Numbered from the stretch's first letter, positions 1-12,283 are shown. The stretch: 64,000 bases of DNA from Euonymus europaeus (GCA_963580455.1 OY756957.1:23838501-23902500), one strand, 5' to 3'. Translations and numbers: made by a program. Notes: a model not told the origin generated them from the sequence alone.

Positions 1-64
1 AACTTGCCAAGCTAGGTTTACATGAAACTGAGGACAAGCAAAATTAACAAGTTCAATTGTTTAC

Positions 65-200
65 CTTTGAAGAGGGGGCGATGTCGATGAAGAGGAAGAT
101 GTGATCCGACGAAGATAAATGCTATGCCGTGCCAGAGAGGAAGCTGGAGTGAGAGCTAAAGTTGTAGCGCGTCTAGGGCTGCAGTTCGTGAGGGAAAGAT
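65..200 (-). other. Probable non-coding first exon of a gene running off the left edge
   Basis: On the minus strand a C/T-rich, more GC-rich segment ends in AAAG|GTAAAC, a good splice donor with the exon boundary at 65. There is no ATG in the segment, so if it is an exon it is 5' untranslated and the coding part lies outside the window. The base composition differs clearly from the AT-rich DNA on its right. The upstream limit (about 200) is a guess. It could also be unrelated DNA with a chance donor. Confidence 0.35.
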
Positions 201-388
201 CTAACGGGCGGGAAGGGTATTTTGGGGAGTTTTGATAGTTTGTCCTTAATTCTAAGTTTTAAAGTGGGCTGGACCTCCTTCTAATTATGGCCTGTATTAT
301 GGCCTTTTATCTAATTTGCCCTTTATAAATTTGAAATAATAAAAAAAATAACATATTCCAATAATTTATACGTATCTCTTGTTTTTTT

Positions 389-726
389 GAGCATCCACAA
401 TGGTAGAGTATTTTATAGCACTAGAAATTTTAGAGTTTGTAGAAAGGGTGATAAGAAAAAATTGTATTGGAAGACATATAAAATGGTAGAAAAAAATGAA
501 AAATGATAGAAAAATATGAGAGAGATGATGTTGATGTTTGATATTTGAAGAGGTTGTATATGAAAAGTGATACAAATTGTATTGAAAGATATGTTTTGTT
601 GATATGACAATATTAAAAGACGTATTTTGCTGTTATAGATAATTAAATGGGACTCAATTATATGTAATAGATATGAGATTCAATGGAGAAATTGAAAAAT
701 TTGAAGAGTCTCCCCACTGGATGCTC
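389..726. mobile_element. MITE with GAGCATCC termini
   Basis: The segment starts GAGCATCCACAATGG and ends CCCCACTGGATGCTC, which read as imperfect inverted repeats of each other. The inside is AT-rich and has no coding capacity. Small elements with this kind of end are common in plant genomes. I could not see a clear target-site duplication, so the superfamily stays open. Confidence 0.5.
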
Positions 727-1091
727 AACTTATAAATTAACTTATTTTTCACAACTTAATAAACTAACTTATTTTTCAAAATTTATAACCTGATTTATTT
801 TAATAGCTTATAAATTTTACCAAACGGAACATACGAGTTCGAAATTTTAATGAATAATTATTACTAAACCAATATGTGTTAATTTAAGTAACTTAAATAT
901 ATTTTGAATTCAATTAGTGACCTAATCTGTATGAATAATATGGACTGAAAATGGTTTAGTTGTCAATTGGATTTGAACTTTGAATCATATCAAGGCCTGC
1001 ATTTTCTACTTAACGTCCATAAAAGCACAATATCTTAACTGGATCGAAATATCAGGATATAAAATACTCGATTTCTGCATATAAACGTACT

Positions 1092-1247
1092 CCTGCAGGT
1101 GGCCCTCTATATGTTGAAGCACTGGCTCTCCAATTTGGGATCCAAATAGCTGTAGGACTCGACTGGAGTGATGTCCAAGTAGAAGGAGATTCTCTAGAGA
1201 TAGTATCCAACTTACGAAATGGGATCACTCATGCAAATGGTTCTTAA
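1092..1247 (+). pseudogene. Fragment of a plant RNase H-like (RVT_3) domain
   Basis: A 51-codon open stretch ends at TAA (1245-1247). It reads GGPLYVEALALQFG, then a GLDWSDVQVEGDSL segment and IVSNLRNG. This is the usual middle of the RNase H fold found in non-LTR retrotransposon polyproteins and in stand-alone plant RNase H-like proteins: the alanine-leucine-rich helix with its acidic residue, then VEGDS. The upstream catalytic strand and everything beyond are missing and no start codon precedes it. I read it as a transposon remnant. Confidence 0.6.
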
Positions 1248-1595
1248 AAAAGAAAGTTGGAGATAATATTATAATGAACAAATTAATTAATGAGGTTTTT
1301 AAACTATATACAAAAGGACCTCCGTCGTCGGACAATATAATTTTCGTTCAGTTTTATTTTTCTCAAACAAAAAAAAAATTATATACAAAGAAGGATTGTT
1401 TGAAATAAACTTTTAAATTTTATAATTTTTAATTAATAGAACAAAAGAGGCTAAAGAGAGAATGTGCAAAAGAAAAAACACAAATTAATTCCAAATCCGT
1501 CCCGTATATACAGAACCCACAGCTTAAAATTGGGGCAACCAGATTCCTATCCGGGTCGAATCACCCTCCATGGCTCCATTTTACAGCACGCATCT

Positions 1596-2546
1596 CTACG
1601 CCACAAACGGATGCGACAACAACTTAGACACCGTCCACCTCTTACTGGAATCTTTCTGCAAGCAACACGCCACAAAGCTCCGGAATTCCTCCGACGCACT
1701 GTTGGGCAAACTAGGTGGATCCGCAAAACATATTGCGCACATCAGTGTTGCCCAGTCGGGTCTCTGTCCCGGAGGCAGAAAAGGGAAGTGGCCCACGAAG
1801 AGCTCAAACAGGGTCAAACCCAAGCTCCATATATCTCCGGCATAACCGTTGTAGTTCCCTCCATAAGCATCCGGGTCGAACCTCTCCGGGCTCATGTAAG
1901 CACAAGTCCCGACGTATGAATTACAGGCATCCAATGTCCGGCACATGATTTTACTCACTCCGAAATCAGAAATCTTGACTTCCTTCTTATTATTCACCAA
2001 AAGATTCGACGGTTTGATGTCACGGTGAATGATTTTGTGACCGTGTAAGTAACTGAGTCCACCCAGTACCTGACGCGCCACATCGGCGAGTGCGGACTCA
2101 GAGAAGGTCCCGTTTTGTTGAAGCAGAGTATCAAGTGTACCTAAATCCATGTACTCCATAAGTATCGCTATATCTCCGGAGGGCTTCTCGTAGATCCCGT
2201 GGCAGCGAACAACGTGTGGAGAGTCCGTTCGGCGGAGGATATCCATCTCGCGGAAGACCTGGCGGCGGACGGTCGGATCGGAATCGCCGTGGACGAGCTT
2301 TAGGGCATAGATCTCTGAGGTCTTCTTGTTGCGGACTTTGTAGACGGTGCCCCCGTTTCCGTGGCCTAGGACGTTGAGTTTTTCTAGGTCTGTGATTGGG
2401 ATTACGGTGGCCGAGGAGGAGGAATTCGGGGCGGAGTAGGAGGCGACAGAAGGCGGGAGGGGTAAGGGAAAGCGAGGGCGGCGTTCGGAGGGTTCCGGGA
2501 GGGGGAGGCGGAGGTTAATCTGACGGCGTTCACGGACCAATGCCAT
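1596..2546 (-). CDS. MKK9: MAP kinase kinase, MKK7/MKK9 clade (group D)
   Basis: Dual-specificity MAPK kinase of 316 aa that would phosphorylate plant MAP kinases (MPK3/MPK6 in the characterised family members), acting in ethylene, stress and defence signalling. The start at 2546 begins MALVRERRQ, the family's conserved N-terminus with the basic-hydrophobic MAPK docking motif; an ATG 38 codons upstream is open but does not look like protein of this family. Visible kinase parts: glycine loop GHGNGG at 61-66, lysine K83 in YALK, HRD at 174-176 within HRDIKPSNLL, DFG at 194-196, plant-type activation sites T204 and S210 (S/T-x5-S/T), SPE at 219-221 and a C-terminal RW at 303-304. It is intronless, as usual for this clade, and ends a few residues earlier than Arabidopsis MKK9. 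MKK7 versus MKK9 cannot be settled from sequence alone. Confidence 0.93.
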   Translation of the reverse strand: MALVRERRQINLRLPLPEPSERRPRFPLPLPPSVASYSAPNSSSSATVIPITDLEKLNVLGHGNGGTVYKVRNKKTSEIYALKLVHGDSDPTVRRQVFREMDILRRTDSPHVVRCHGIYEKPSGDIAILMEYMDLGTLDTLLQQNGTFSESALADVARQVLGGLSYLHGHKIIHRDIKPSNLLVNNKKEVKISDFGVSKIMCRTLDACNSYVGTCAYMSPERFDPDAYGGNYNGYAGDIWSLGLTLFELFVGHFPFLPPGQRPDWATLMCAICFADPPSLPNSASEEFRSFVACCLQKDSSKRWTVSKLLSHPFVA

Positions 2547-2615
2547 TGGCGATTGGATTTGGGGGGATGGGTTTTGGTGGTGTATGTCAATGAATAGATC
2601 CGCCAACCGTTGTGG

Positions 2616-2624
2616 TTTAAATAA
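2616..2624 (-). promoter_or_regulatory. Possible TATA box of the MKK gene
   Basis: TTATTTAAA on the minus strand lies about 70 bases upstream of the chosen MKK start codon. It is the best TATA-like match close to the gene. If it is used, transcription would begin downstream of the extra upstream ATG at 2660, which supports the MALVRERRQ start. This is a motif match only. Confidence 0.3.
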
Positions 2625-2699
2625 GTGGTGTAAAAAGCACGTTGTGAAGCCCGAATCCAAAAGCGGACAAAAAAGTGTGAAAGTAGCGGGAAGGAAGTG

Positions 2700-5169
2700 A
2701 AGGATGTGGAGCCTACTGCCACATACTAGCCGCCCCTCATTTTTTTTATTTATCTTATTTATAGAAATTGTTTTTGTAAAAAATAAATAAATTAAGGGCC
2801 CCCAAATGAGTTTGTCATTTGCATACCAGAAACTAAAAGAATAAGGAAAAATTTAATAATAAAATTTTGTTAGTCCATCAGAATTGTATATTGAGTTTTT
2901 TCTAAATCATATAAAAAGTCAGACCACATATTTATTTATATTAATAAAAAATATCTATTAAGAGAGTCACATCAACAAAATACAAATCTCTATATATTTT
3001 TTCATCTCAAATTTGTCAAGCATCTATTGCACGTTTGGTTGGGAATAAGTTTAAGGTGAAAATAAATTTAAAATGAGCTGAGCATTAGCATACTGAGAGG
3101 GGAAAATAGAGAGGGCGAATAAGTTTAAAGGTAAAATTTTGTATGTTAGTTAAATATGAAAATGAGCATAAATTTTGATTTTAATGAATTATAATGTAAA
3201 TAAAAAGATTGTATTACTCTTTTATAATAAATTGACAATTTTATATTGAGGTAAATTTTTGTAATTTTAAAAATTATGTTATTCTCCCCATAGAGAGAAT
3301 AAGATTTTGAGCATGATGTTTTATATAAACATAACAAAGAATGAGTTTTGAGAAAGTTCATTCTTTTGCCTCGTCTGTTAGTCTTCCCAACAAAATGTGG
3401 GGCTACTCTTTCATTTTTCAACAAAACTATATCAAAATTAATACAACTACATCAACAAAACATATATCTCAATACAGTCATATCAATGAAAACACATATT
3501 TTAATACATTATTCATTCCCCCTAAAACACACCAATTGCATTTGCTCTAACAACGATTTTTTTTTTCTTCTCACTTTATCATTTTCATTTATAAGATTTA
3601 TTTTTTAACACAAGCCTGCAGTTTGAACATTAACTATGAACCTAAAGTCCGGCCTCAATTCCGCACACACATAAATTCTTTACTTAAAAATATAATAAAT
3701 TGAATTAAAACTCAGCACATTATCACAAGAATCTTACCTCTAATAAAAATCGAATTCATGATGTAGTTTAGCTCTAGAGAGATTATGACGAGGCTCTTCC
3801 CAAGTGTTTTATTTATAATATTTACAAATATATTTGAAAATCATAAACATCCAAATATTGTTAAATTCAAATGTTGGTAGGTGGAACGACGTGTGGAGGA
3901 GACCACATGATGCAAGGATGAAGCCAAAAATATATACTATCATTGCAAATGGAAATGATAATTAAATAATAAAAATAAACAATTATAATAAAATATAAGG
4001 TGGACCATGATACTAACGTTCATGTATTAATACCCAAGTTGGGCAGAGTTTTAAGCTTCAAGGCATACAAAGTTGAGCAATTGGACCAGTAAATGCAAGA
4101 AAGACTTGGATTCTGACTATAATAGACTCGCCAATTGACGTGGGGGCCTCCTTGCCTGCTACAATCATTGTATGTAACCATACATGCATATCTAGCATCG
4201 ACTATTAATTATATAGTGTGTAAAAATAAAATATAAGATTAATGCAATATTAATAGTTAAATGTTTTCGACAATTACAAGATACAGTCAATATAAGATAT
4301 CGAAAATATCATTTAAAAATAGTTTAGGGACGACAATGAAATTATATTATAATTGAGGTACCAAAAATACTATTTAATCTCAAGACAAATCCACTTACCC
4401 TAGAAATTAAGGTGTCATCACCAATCATATCATCCACAATGGCAACTCTATGGTATGTAATGAGGGCTCAAGCAACGGAATGTTCCAAAATTCAATAGGT
4501 GTCAGCCGTGCGGCAGACTGGCACCTTTGTAATTGTTCGGCAGATATATATATAACAAATATTTTATATATATATGTTCAATTGTTCAACATCTATTTAG
4601 GCGATTGCATTTTAGAAAAATGAGCAAACCATAAAAAAAATTATAGTATGTGCTATATTTTTAGTTTAATATTCGATCATTTAAATTAAAGTTTCCTCAA
4701 AAGTTAAAATTAAACCTTAGACATCTTTTGAGTTTCCTCCAAAATGATTTAATTAAGTCAAATCAGATTATTCTATTTATTTTTCCTGGGGAAAACAATA
4801 GAAAGTAGGCAGCAAGAAAACTCATGAAATTAACTTTAAGTCAAGAGAGAGACAGAGGAATGGAGAGCAAAAAGAGAGAGTCCGTCCAGTTCAATCCATG
4901 CATCATGCATGATGCCGCTATACAGGATGGCGACAAAGGTGACTGCGTAATTAAATACGTCAACTTGGTTGTCTTTTTATTTTTATTATTATTAATATTA
5001 ACGCAAAAGATCAATTAAGAAAATAACAAAACAAATATATGAGCTGGCTGTTGCTTCGTTTTATCTTCCTAAATTGGCCTCCACGACTCAAAGCTTTTAG
5101 CTGACATCAAAGTGTGCGCGTGGTATCCCACAATTGACTGGCCCGTGGAGGTAGTCCGTCGAATCCATA
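2700..5169. other. AT-rich intergenic DNA, no gene seen
   Basis: About 2.5 kb without a believable reading frame. The small open frames (for example at 3341-3608 and 4824-5018) are low-complexity and match nothing I know. A segment at about 3020-3550 carries sequence of the kind seen in decayed plant MITEs, but I could not define its ends. Confidence 0.6.
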
Positions 5170-5464
5170 TAGTTCACTTTTCGGTTAGAAATAAGTTTTT
5201 TAAAATTTTTAAAATTTTATTTGTATTGTGATCGATTTTACGAATTTAATAAAATATTTTTTGTTCGAAAAATAAAGTAAAATTCGATATAAAAATGTAT
5301 GATAATTTTCGACCGTTGAATTTAAACCAAAAATATTCATACATTTTTAGGTTACATTTTATTTTATTTCAAATAAAAAAATTTATTGCATTCGTAAAAT
5401 TGATCAGAATATAAACATAATTTAATAAAAATAAAAATTATTTTGGACAAAAAAAAGTGAACTA
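5170..5464. mobile_element. Palindromic MITE with TA-flanked GTTCACTTTT ends
   Basis: The left end TAGTTCACTTTT is mirrored by AAAAGTGAACTA at the right end, and the arms remain roughly complementary for about 100 bases. The outermost TA on both sides could be the target duplication of a Tc1/mariner-type MITE. The centre shares a recognisable stretch (about 5300-5350) with the centre of the MITE at 41226-41398, so both probably belong to one family. There is no coding capacity. Confidence 0.6.
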
Positions 5465-6540
5465 CAACGTGCTCCATTGTAGAACAACTACAACAAAGCC
5501 CGGGAACTCGATAGTCCACATAAGTCTTTTATATTATGTTTCAATTAATTAAATAATTTATTATTTTCACGACATAATACTCTTTCCAACATAAATGTAT
5601 AATATAAAATCAAAGTGATAGCAAATGATGAATCTCTCCAATTTTAAATTATATGATTCAGAAAGTCTTGAGTTTGATTCCTTCAAGGAGTAATATCATT
5701 GTGACCACGCGTTAGATTTTGACCGAATTTAATATGTCATCAGGTGAGAAACTTTTGTGTACATAGATTTAACGACTCGAGTTTATGCTTAAAAGTCCAC
5801 TGTCCTCTCCCTTGATCTTTCTCAGACAACAATTATGACTATCCTATATTATACCAAATTTCCCATGCATAGGACTTCAACTTGTTCAATTCTCATGCAG
5901 TGTAAAATCCTGGAGCAATCATTTCAAACTCTACAATGGTTTCCCCAACATATGGTCAACTAATTAAAATGAAATGTAGATTACTCTTCGTTGGGAAAGC
6001 CATGAATAGCAAGAATATGTGGGATTTTGCAGGATGAAATTGGATCCTATATTTGCATATTCTCATACAATACAGGTATCTGTGAATGAAATGATACTAT
6101 AGTTAGTTCTAAGAGAGGCTAATTCAATGGTTGGGTAGAAAGGAACTCACTGGTGGCAATCCCAAAACCTAGAAAGCTGATGATATGGCATTTCATGTGT
6201 GAGGGTGTGTATGAATATGTGACAGTTTGCGTGTGTATTTTGGTTTATTTTCTTTGTGTGGGGGGTGCTTTCAGTCTAGGATCAGGTAACTCACATGTTC
6301 TTGTTGGGTTTAAGTGTGTTGCTATTTTTTTTTTCCTTTGGGTTCTCTCTTTTAAGCTAAACTTTGGTCGAGTGGGCTTTGTGTGTTGTTTTAAGTCTTT
6401 GTTTTGGTTATCCTGGTGCAGTCTTGAGTGTGGTTTTTTTGGGTTGGAGTTATATCTATGTCCTTTTCTAATCAAGGGTGTGGATTGTTGTGCTAAAATC
6501 AATAACCCACACAATAACACCAGATATGATTGACTAAATC
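5465..6540. other. Intergenic DNA; right part is G/T-rich
   Basis: No gene seen. From about 6150 to 6480 the plus strand is strongly T/G-rich, which creates a 126-codon open frame at 6153-6533 with a hydrophobic, compositionally driven translation. The texture resembles the segment at 56850-57450, which ends in a LINE-like A-tail, but no tail is visible here. I treat it as repeat-derived and non-coding. Confidence 0.4.
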
Positions 6541-7139
6541 AAGCAATCCAAGCAATAAATATCAAAAAAATCAATGTAGAGAAAGATTTACATGGTTTGA
6601 CGTAAAGTCTATGTCCACGAGCGGTGAGGATGGTTGCACTATATCGGAGAAGAGATTACAAGGAGGAGAAACCACTCAAATACAAGGATTATAGCTCTCA
6701 CAAGCTCCCAATCACTCTCTAAGTATTCATCTTTCTAAAAATGACGCTCATATAGGTTGGGTCCCTTGCAGAGATAAATTTTAAAGAAGCTTGCCTGAAA
6801 CTGTATCTTTATGGTCAATTGATTGCCCAAATTACCAATCGATCGCCCAAGTCGCTGCCCAGAACTGCATCCATTTGGAATTGATGGATTTGCATGGTTT
6901 ATCAATCGCTTAAGTCTCCGCCTCTAAAACATGTCAGCTTAATGAGCCCAAAACTACACAAATATACACTTTGGCGAATTCTAAGCAAGCAAATGTCTTC
7001 ACCTACTCCAAAAAATACTCCACCAAGTGAGAACCACCCAGAATGATCACAAAATTGTCATAATGCAAAGAAGTGACTCTGTAAACCAAAAATAAAACAA
7101 CCAACTTCATCGTCTCCAAAGGAACCAAAGTGTCATGCG
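6541..7139 (-). repeat. Likely LTR/3' region of the decayed copia copy
   Basis: This non-coding DNA directly follows, on the minus strand, the RNase H end of the copia relic at 7140-10195, where a 3' LTR is expected. I could not find its partner or exact ends, because the 5' part of the relic is missing. The call rests on position. Confidence 0.35.
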
Positions 7140-7691
7140 CCCTAAAGAGCTCAAGACTACTGCAAACGAATCAAGACACAACAAAGTTGGAACTTGACCC
7201 CAGTAACCACCTTCATAAGCATATCTAAAGTGTTGTTTGCGATACTAATCTTCAAAATGCAAATATTCCCTTCTTCCAAAATCTCTCTAATTAAATGCAA
7301 GTGAACATCAATATTTTGTTTGGGCATTGTGAACTTGGTTCTTCATCAAGTAGATCGCACTTTGACTATAAACGAGATCTTCTCTTCTCAAATCACCAAC
7401 TCAGCCACCCTACAACAAAATGGATTCCTTAATGGCCTCTGTAGCTGCCTTATATTCAGGCTTCGTTGTTGACAATGCAACAATGGATTGCAAAGTCGAC
7501 CTCGAAATGGCTTCTCTTGTCCAAATCACCGGTGTAGCTAGAATCAACAAAGCTAACCATATGTTGACCACTCTGAACATTCCTCACAAAATGCAAGCCA
7601 ATATCCACAGTGCTCAACACGAAATTCATAAAGAAGCTTTCCAATGCTATTTCTTTGGATTATGCATATACTGACTAACCATGTTGACAAT

Positions 7692-8489
7692 CATTATTTT
7701 AAAAATCGGCCTGCAGCGCCGCCTTTCATTGAAAACCACACCGCATCTCAGCCTCAACCCAAAAAGTTAGGTAATTTTGCCTCGCGGGATGAGGCGTACC
7801 TCTGTTCGAGGTGACGTGAGGCGATGAAGAGACAAAGATGATCCAAGTTTCCTATGCTAGAAAAATGGGCCAAATCTAACCCCTTTTTGACAAAATTCCA
7901 ATAAGATAAAATATGAAAATAGCCCAGTCCAGGGAAAAAACCTAATTGGGGGTGTCACACAGCTATGAGCTGCCAGCCTGCCACATTTTCTAAAGTCTGG
8001 GTGTCGATCTTTGAAGTTTGAAAGTGGTTAGTCAAAACTCAAAAAGAAAAGGTAACAGAGGCATGTCATCTGAGTGTCGATCTCATTCTTCTTTTCCATA
8101 TGTTTTCAATCACAATTTCAATGTATTTTCAAATGCTTTTCATCTTGTTTCACTCGATTTTTTTGATATTGGAAACTTGGATTTGGTTGTTTCTTCTTGA
8201 GATATTATTTTTGTAAGAACATACTGAACAGTTTGCTTCTTCTTGAGATATTATTTTTGTAAAAATAGACTGAACAATTGCTTTGAAACTAAAAAAATAC
8301 CATAGATTGTAAGAGAGTATGTTAGATCCTTGTTAAATTTGAGGTGTATCCGTGTGTGTGAGAGAATCATGAATATTCAGTTAAATTTACAAAATTACTA
8401 TTTTAATTGATATAATTATTGAGTTTGGATTGAGTTTACCACCTCACCTCAACAAAGCTTTTGACCACTTCACATTTTTTAAAACATTG
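7692..8489. mobile_element. Non-autonomous hAT-like element inside the copia relic
   Basis: A 798-bp insert interrupts the copia coding sequence between the reverse transcriptase and RNase H parts. It starts CATTATTTTAAAAATCGG and its other end, read inverted, is CAATGTTTTAAAAAATGTG, the TTTTAAAAA type of end seen in plant hAT MITEs. Flanks TTGACAAT (7684-7691) and CTGACAAT (8490-8497) agree at 7 of 8 bases, fitting the 8-bp hAT target duplication. Inside is GC-rich sequence with GCCTCGCGGGATGAGGCG-like short repeats near 7780, and a 46-bp tandem duplication (8191-8280). No transposase frame is present. Confidence 0.7.
8191..8280. repeat. 46-bp tandem duplication
   Basis: The unit beginning TTCTTCTTGAGATATTA at 8191 recurs at 8237 with a few substitutions. 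It lies within the hAT-like insert. Confidence 0.8.
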
Positions 8490-9453
8490 CTGACAATACG
8501 TGAAATGTCCAACCTGGTGCATACCATAACATACATAAACCTGCACATAGAATTAATATAGGGAACATCTTTCATGTAGGCATGCACATCCTCTATCTAT
8601 AGAGATAATAGAGAACTCAATTTAAAGTGAGGAGCCAAAGGTGTACTCACAGTCATGGTCCTGGAAGCTATATCAAATTGCTGCAACACTTTCATCAAAT
8701 AATGCTTCTTCACAATGCCTTTCTTATGATCCTTGCAAATTTTCTTACAATGAATTCTCATAGCCTCTCGAAGATCCTTCATCTCAAATTTAGAACTCAA
8801 ATGAGCCTTCAATTTTTCAATCTCCACCTTGTTTTTGCATGTAATTGACACGTTATCAACATACATAAACAAGTTAATGAAGGAACCAACACCAAGTATG
8901 TGATAGTAGAAACAATGGTTATAATTGCTCTTAGTGTATTCATACAATATCATGAAACTATAAACTTTTTGTACCACTAACGAGTTGATTGCTTTAAGCC
9001 ATATAAAAGATTTCTTCAACCTGCAAACACAATCCTCCTTTCCAGAAGCCTTAAATCCATTAGGTTGGGCCATAAAGATCTCCTCATCTAGGTAGCCATA
9101 CAAGAAAGAAAATTTCACATCTAACTATGCCAACTCAAAGTCATACTGTGCCACAAAGCTACTAAAATTCGAATGGATGAATGCTTAACCACAAGAGAAA
9201 ATACTTTATTCTAATTAATGCCCTTTCACTCTACGTAGCACTTAGCTACCAATATAGCATTGAATCGCACCTCATTTTTCTCACTAGACCCTTCTTTATT
9301 AACAAAAACTCATTTGCAACCAATAACTTTCTTATCTTATTGAAGAGGCACCAAATCCCAAGTTTGATTATTGTGAAGAGACTACACCTCATCATTAATG
9401 GCCTCCTCCCGCCTATCACTCTTTAGCGAGTGTCTGGCCTCTCTATATGTATT

Positions 9454-9559
9454 GAGAATGCTCTCATCAATTACATAAAGTGCAAAGGCAGCTAGATCAA
9501 GAAATCGAGAATACTCTCATCAATCATAGAAAGTGCAAAGGCAGCTAAATCAAGAAAAC
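9454..9559. repeat. 53-bp tandem duplication in the copia relic
   Basis: The unit starting GAGAATGCTCTCATCAA at 9454 is repeated from 9507 with a handful of differences and shares AAAGTGCAAAGGCAGCTA. It sits in the spacer between integrase and reverse transcriptase of the dead copia copy. Confidence 0.8.
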
Positions 9560-10195
9560 ACACAAGATTTTTCTATCTCCCTCCTCGATATACCAACCAT
9601 AATTGACTCAACTTGTTGCATATGAGAAGTGTCAGGAATATCAACGTTATCATCTGACCCACTAATACTCTCATCTGGACTAGATGCAAGTGGTGAAGTC
9701 TCAAGCTCCACCTAATGAGATATCTCACTATCATTTATAATAACATGTTGCGAGTGTAACTTCAAGAAATTGGACTCATAAAAAATCACGTCTCTACTCA
9801 ACACAATCTTGTTGGATTCAAGACACCATAGCCAAAAATCATTTTACCCCACTCTTAAAGCCCATAAGACATGTGTTATTGAATGTATGATCATACTTGG
9901 CCTCATTTACCTGGTAGTAATAAAGGCAACGAAAGATGCATAGAGAATCATAATCTATTGTTGATTTTTTTTCAGTCCACACCACTATGAGTGTCTTCCC
10001 ATCTAATGTTAAAGGTGGCAAATAGTTCACCAAATGACTAGCATAGTTGATAGCCTTAACCCAAAAGTGTTTGCCCAATTTGGAATTGAACAACATATAT
10101 CAAACCTTTTATACAAAAGTTGTGTTCATACACTTGGCTATGCCATTCTGCTGAGGAGTCTCCCTAACTGTGAAATGTCTGACAATACTGTTACT

Positions 10196-12283
10196 GCCCG
10201 TCCCGGGAAGCGTGAGGAAAATAAATAATATCAATTGTTAGGGCTATATTCGACCTAAAATAAAATACCCTCCAAGCAAAATTTGGACAACATCTCTTTA
10301 TAAATTGAAGGATACCACCCAACACATATAGAAATAATTCAAAAACTAACTACATGTCAGAATCAACTCAAATCACAACATACATAACTAATGACCCTTA
10401 GGGTTTCTTAACCACACACACACACATATATAAAACACCCGGCACAGGAGTCCTGATCAGACGGAGGCCCCACTTAGCCCATCTAAAATAACCATAACGC
10501 ATATCAAACCAACATCTCACCGTAGAGTCAACAATACAGTAAATTAGTATCCTATCATAAATAAATAAGAAAAACTCAAAATAATACTATGATAATCCTA
10601 CTCGATCCAAGCTACCATGGTCACGCCTCGTCCTTCTAATTTGGAGGACCCGCTCTAGAAGAACACTCACCTGAAAGGTGAGAAAATAAATAAGGTGAGT
10701 TGAATGCTCAATAGGGATATCAAAAAGAGTAAGTAACGACTAAAGACATAAATGTGAAGACATAATGAAATGCAACAATATGCTATGAAAGCAATATCTC
10801 TATACACTCATTCGGACCTTCAAACACCCCTCACATGACTCTGGTAAAGTCGTGGATCGCTCCCACATCTTTATCCTTCACCATATTCACCAGCACCATA
10901 AGTCGGTCCACACGGTAAATCAAAGGAGAAGGTGTAAATCCAACATACAAATTCCTTTTGTTTTGAGGACACTTTGATCTCGCACTTTTTTTACCTCACT
11001 TTATATAGATATGTATATATGTGCATGTGCAAAACTGGATATATGAGAATTGGTTGTAGCGTCAATTGTAAAGCTGCAATTTGGTATGAGCTGGATATGG
11101 AGTGTAGAGAAGATGGAGCATATACTAAAAAGATGGGTCGGATGTATGATACTTGATGGGGCTCAGTATTTTGTTGTTGCATTTAGGGCAAGATTTATTT
11201 TATGTTTAGGCTTTTGTACATTTGTTTGGGCCCTAAATTTTTTAAGAGTTTTGGTTGGGTAGTTTGAAGCTTTTGAGTTATCATATATTAGGCCTACCTT
11301 CTATGTTAATCATGTAAATAGTGGATGTAAAGTAGTGAGATTCCATACATAATATTTTAGATTTTAAAAGCATATATACACATTTAGGTTTTGTAATATT
11401 TAGATTGCATGCTTAATCTTATTTTTATATTATGAAAACAATATACTGCGCCAATTTTTAGAATTAATTTCAGTTGTCTCACCTTAATAAATGCACCAAG
11501 ACTAATTATGAAAACTTTGTATTCTATTTAAATATAAAAAGCCTTCAAGATATTGGGTTTATATTGAGATTCATTCAAAATACTTGGTTTCGTAGAACCA
11601 AAAGGCAAACATATTTTTAGGGATTAGGAGAATTTATTTAGGGTTTTAAAGGGAAATTTAAAGATATATGGATCATCCAATGAGTCTTAAATGAATTCTT
11701 TCTTTTCTCATAAAAACAGGTTATAAGTATGGCTTGAAACAGATTTATTCACTGATTGTGGATCTTTTTTGATGCATTATCTGAATCCCCAAAATTCACA
11801 TACTTTCAAAAATAAAAAATAAAAAATCTTTCTAAGTAGAATTTTATAGGTTGATTGATCGCTTAAGTCTTTGTCTACAAAACATATCAGCAAAATGTGA
11901 AACTCTACATGGGCTCCCCCATTGGGTAGCTTTTGAGAATCTTTGAGAAAGACTAATGTAAGATTGGTTTTTTTTTAGGATCCTTTAGTTATTAAGGCTG
12001 TGGTTACTCGATGGTGATGAATTGTCTCTATGAGAAATATAATGGTACAAGAAAAGACGACTATGTGGTGACATGCAATTAATAGGAACTATTGTGAGAC
12101 AAAATTTCTTCTACAATTAAAAGAGATCTTGCCGCGACATCCTTGCAGAGGAACATTACGAAGCTGAAGAAATTGGTAAAGAGTTAAGGAATTTGAGGGA
12201 ACAAGATTTTAAGTCCCACATCGTTTGAATAAAACAAGTGATGTGGATTTAAATGAAAACTCAATTCCTTACCACTCAATATG
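10196..12283. other. Repeat-derived non-coding DNA
   Basis: No gene recognised. The segment at 10440-10960 (minus strand: a run including a CACCTTTCAGGTGAG inverted motif followed by GCGGGTCCTCC) resembles the end regions of dispersed plant elements; a loosely similar layout recurs near 20880-21000. At 12211-12270 is a TCCCACATCG block typical of one end of plant LTR or TRIM elements, also seen at 21361-21420 and about 56610. I could not delimit complete elements. Confidence 0.4.

Larger units (their letters stand above)
7140..10195 (-). pseudogene. Decayed Ty1/copia polyprotein (INT-RT-RNase H), split by a hAT-like insert
   Basis: Read on the minus strand, the pieces come in copia order. 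Integrase C-terminal sequence starts abruptly near 10190 (TPQQNGIAKCMNTT, then the FNSKLGKHFWVKAI region at 10096-9839). Reverse transcriptase follows at 9118-8597 (YGYLDEEIFMAQPNGF, CRLKKSF, YVDNVSITC where YVDD is expected, STPLAPHFKLS) and continues to about 8500. RNase H lies at 7680-7140 (FVDSSYTGDLDKRS, then the VALSTTKPEY motif). Gag, protease and the integrase catalytic core are absent. Many stops and frameshifts, an internal 53-bp duplication and the insert at 7692-8489 make it dead. Confidence 0.85.

Noticed and set aside
1464..1919. 151-codon plus-strand open frame
   Set aside because: It lies antisense to the MKK coding sequence, and its translation is a mirror of the codon pattern of that kinase. 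No family features.
6153..6533. 126-codon open frame with hydrophobic, cysteine-rich translation
   Set aside because: Produced by T/G-rich DNA. There is no domain and no splice context, and the DNA texture matches LINE-like 3' regions elsewhere in the window.
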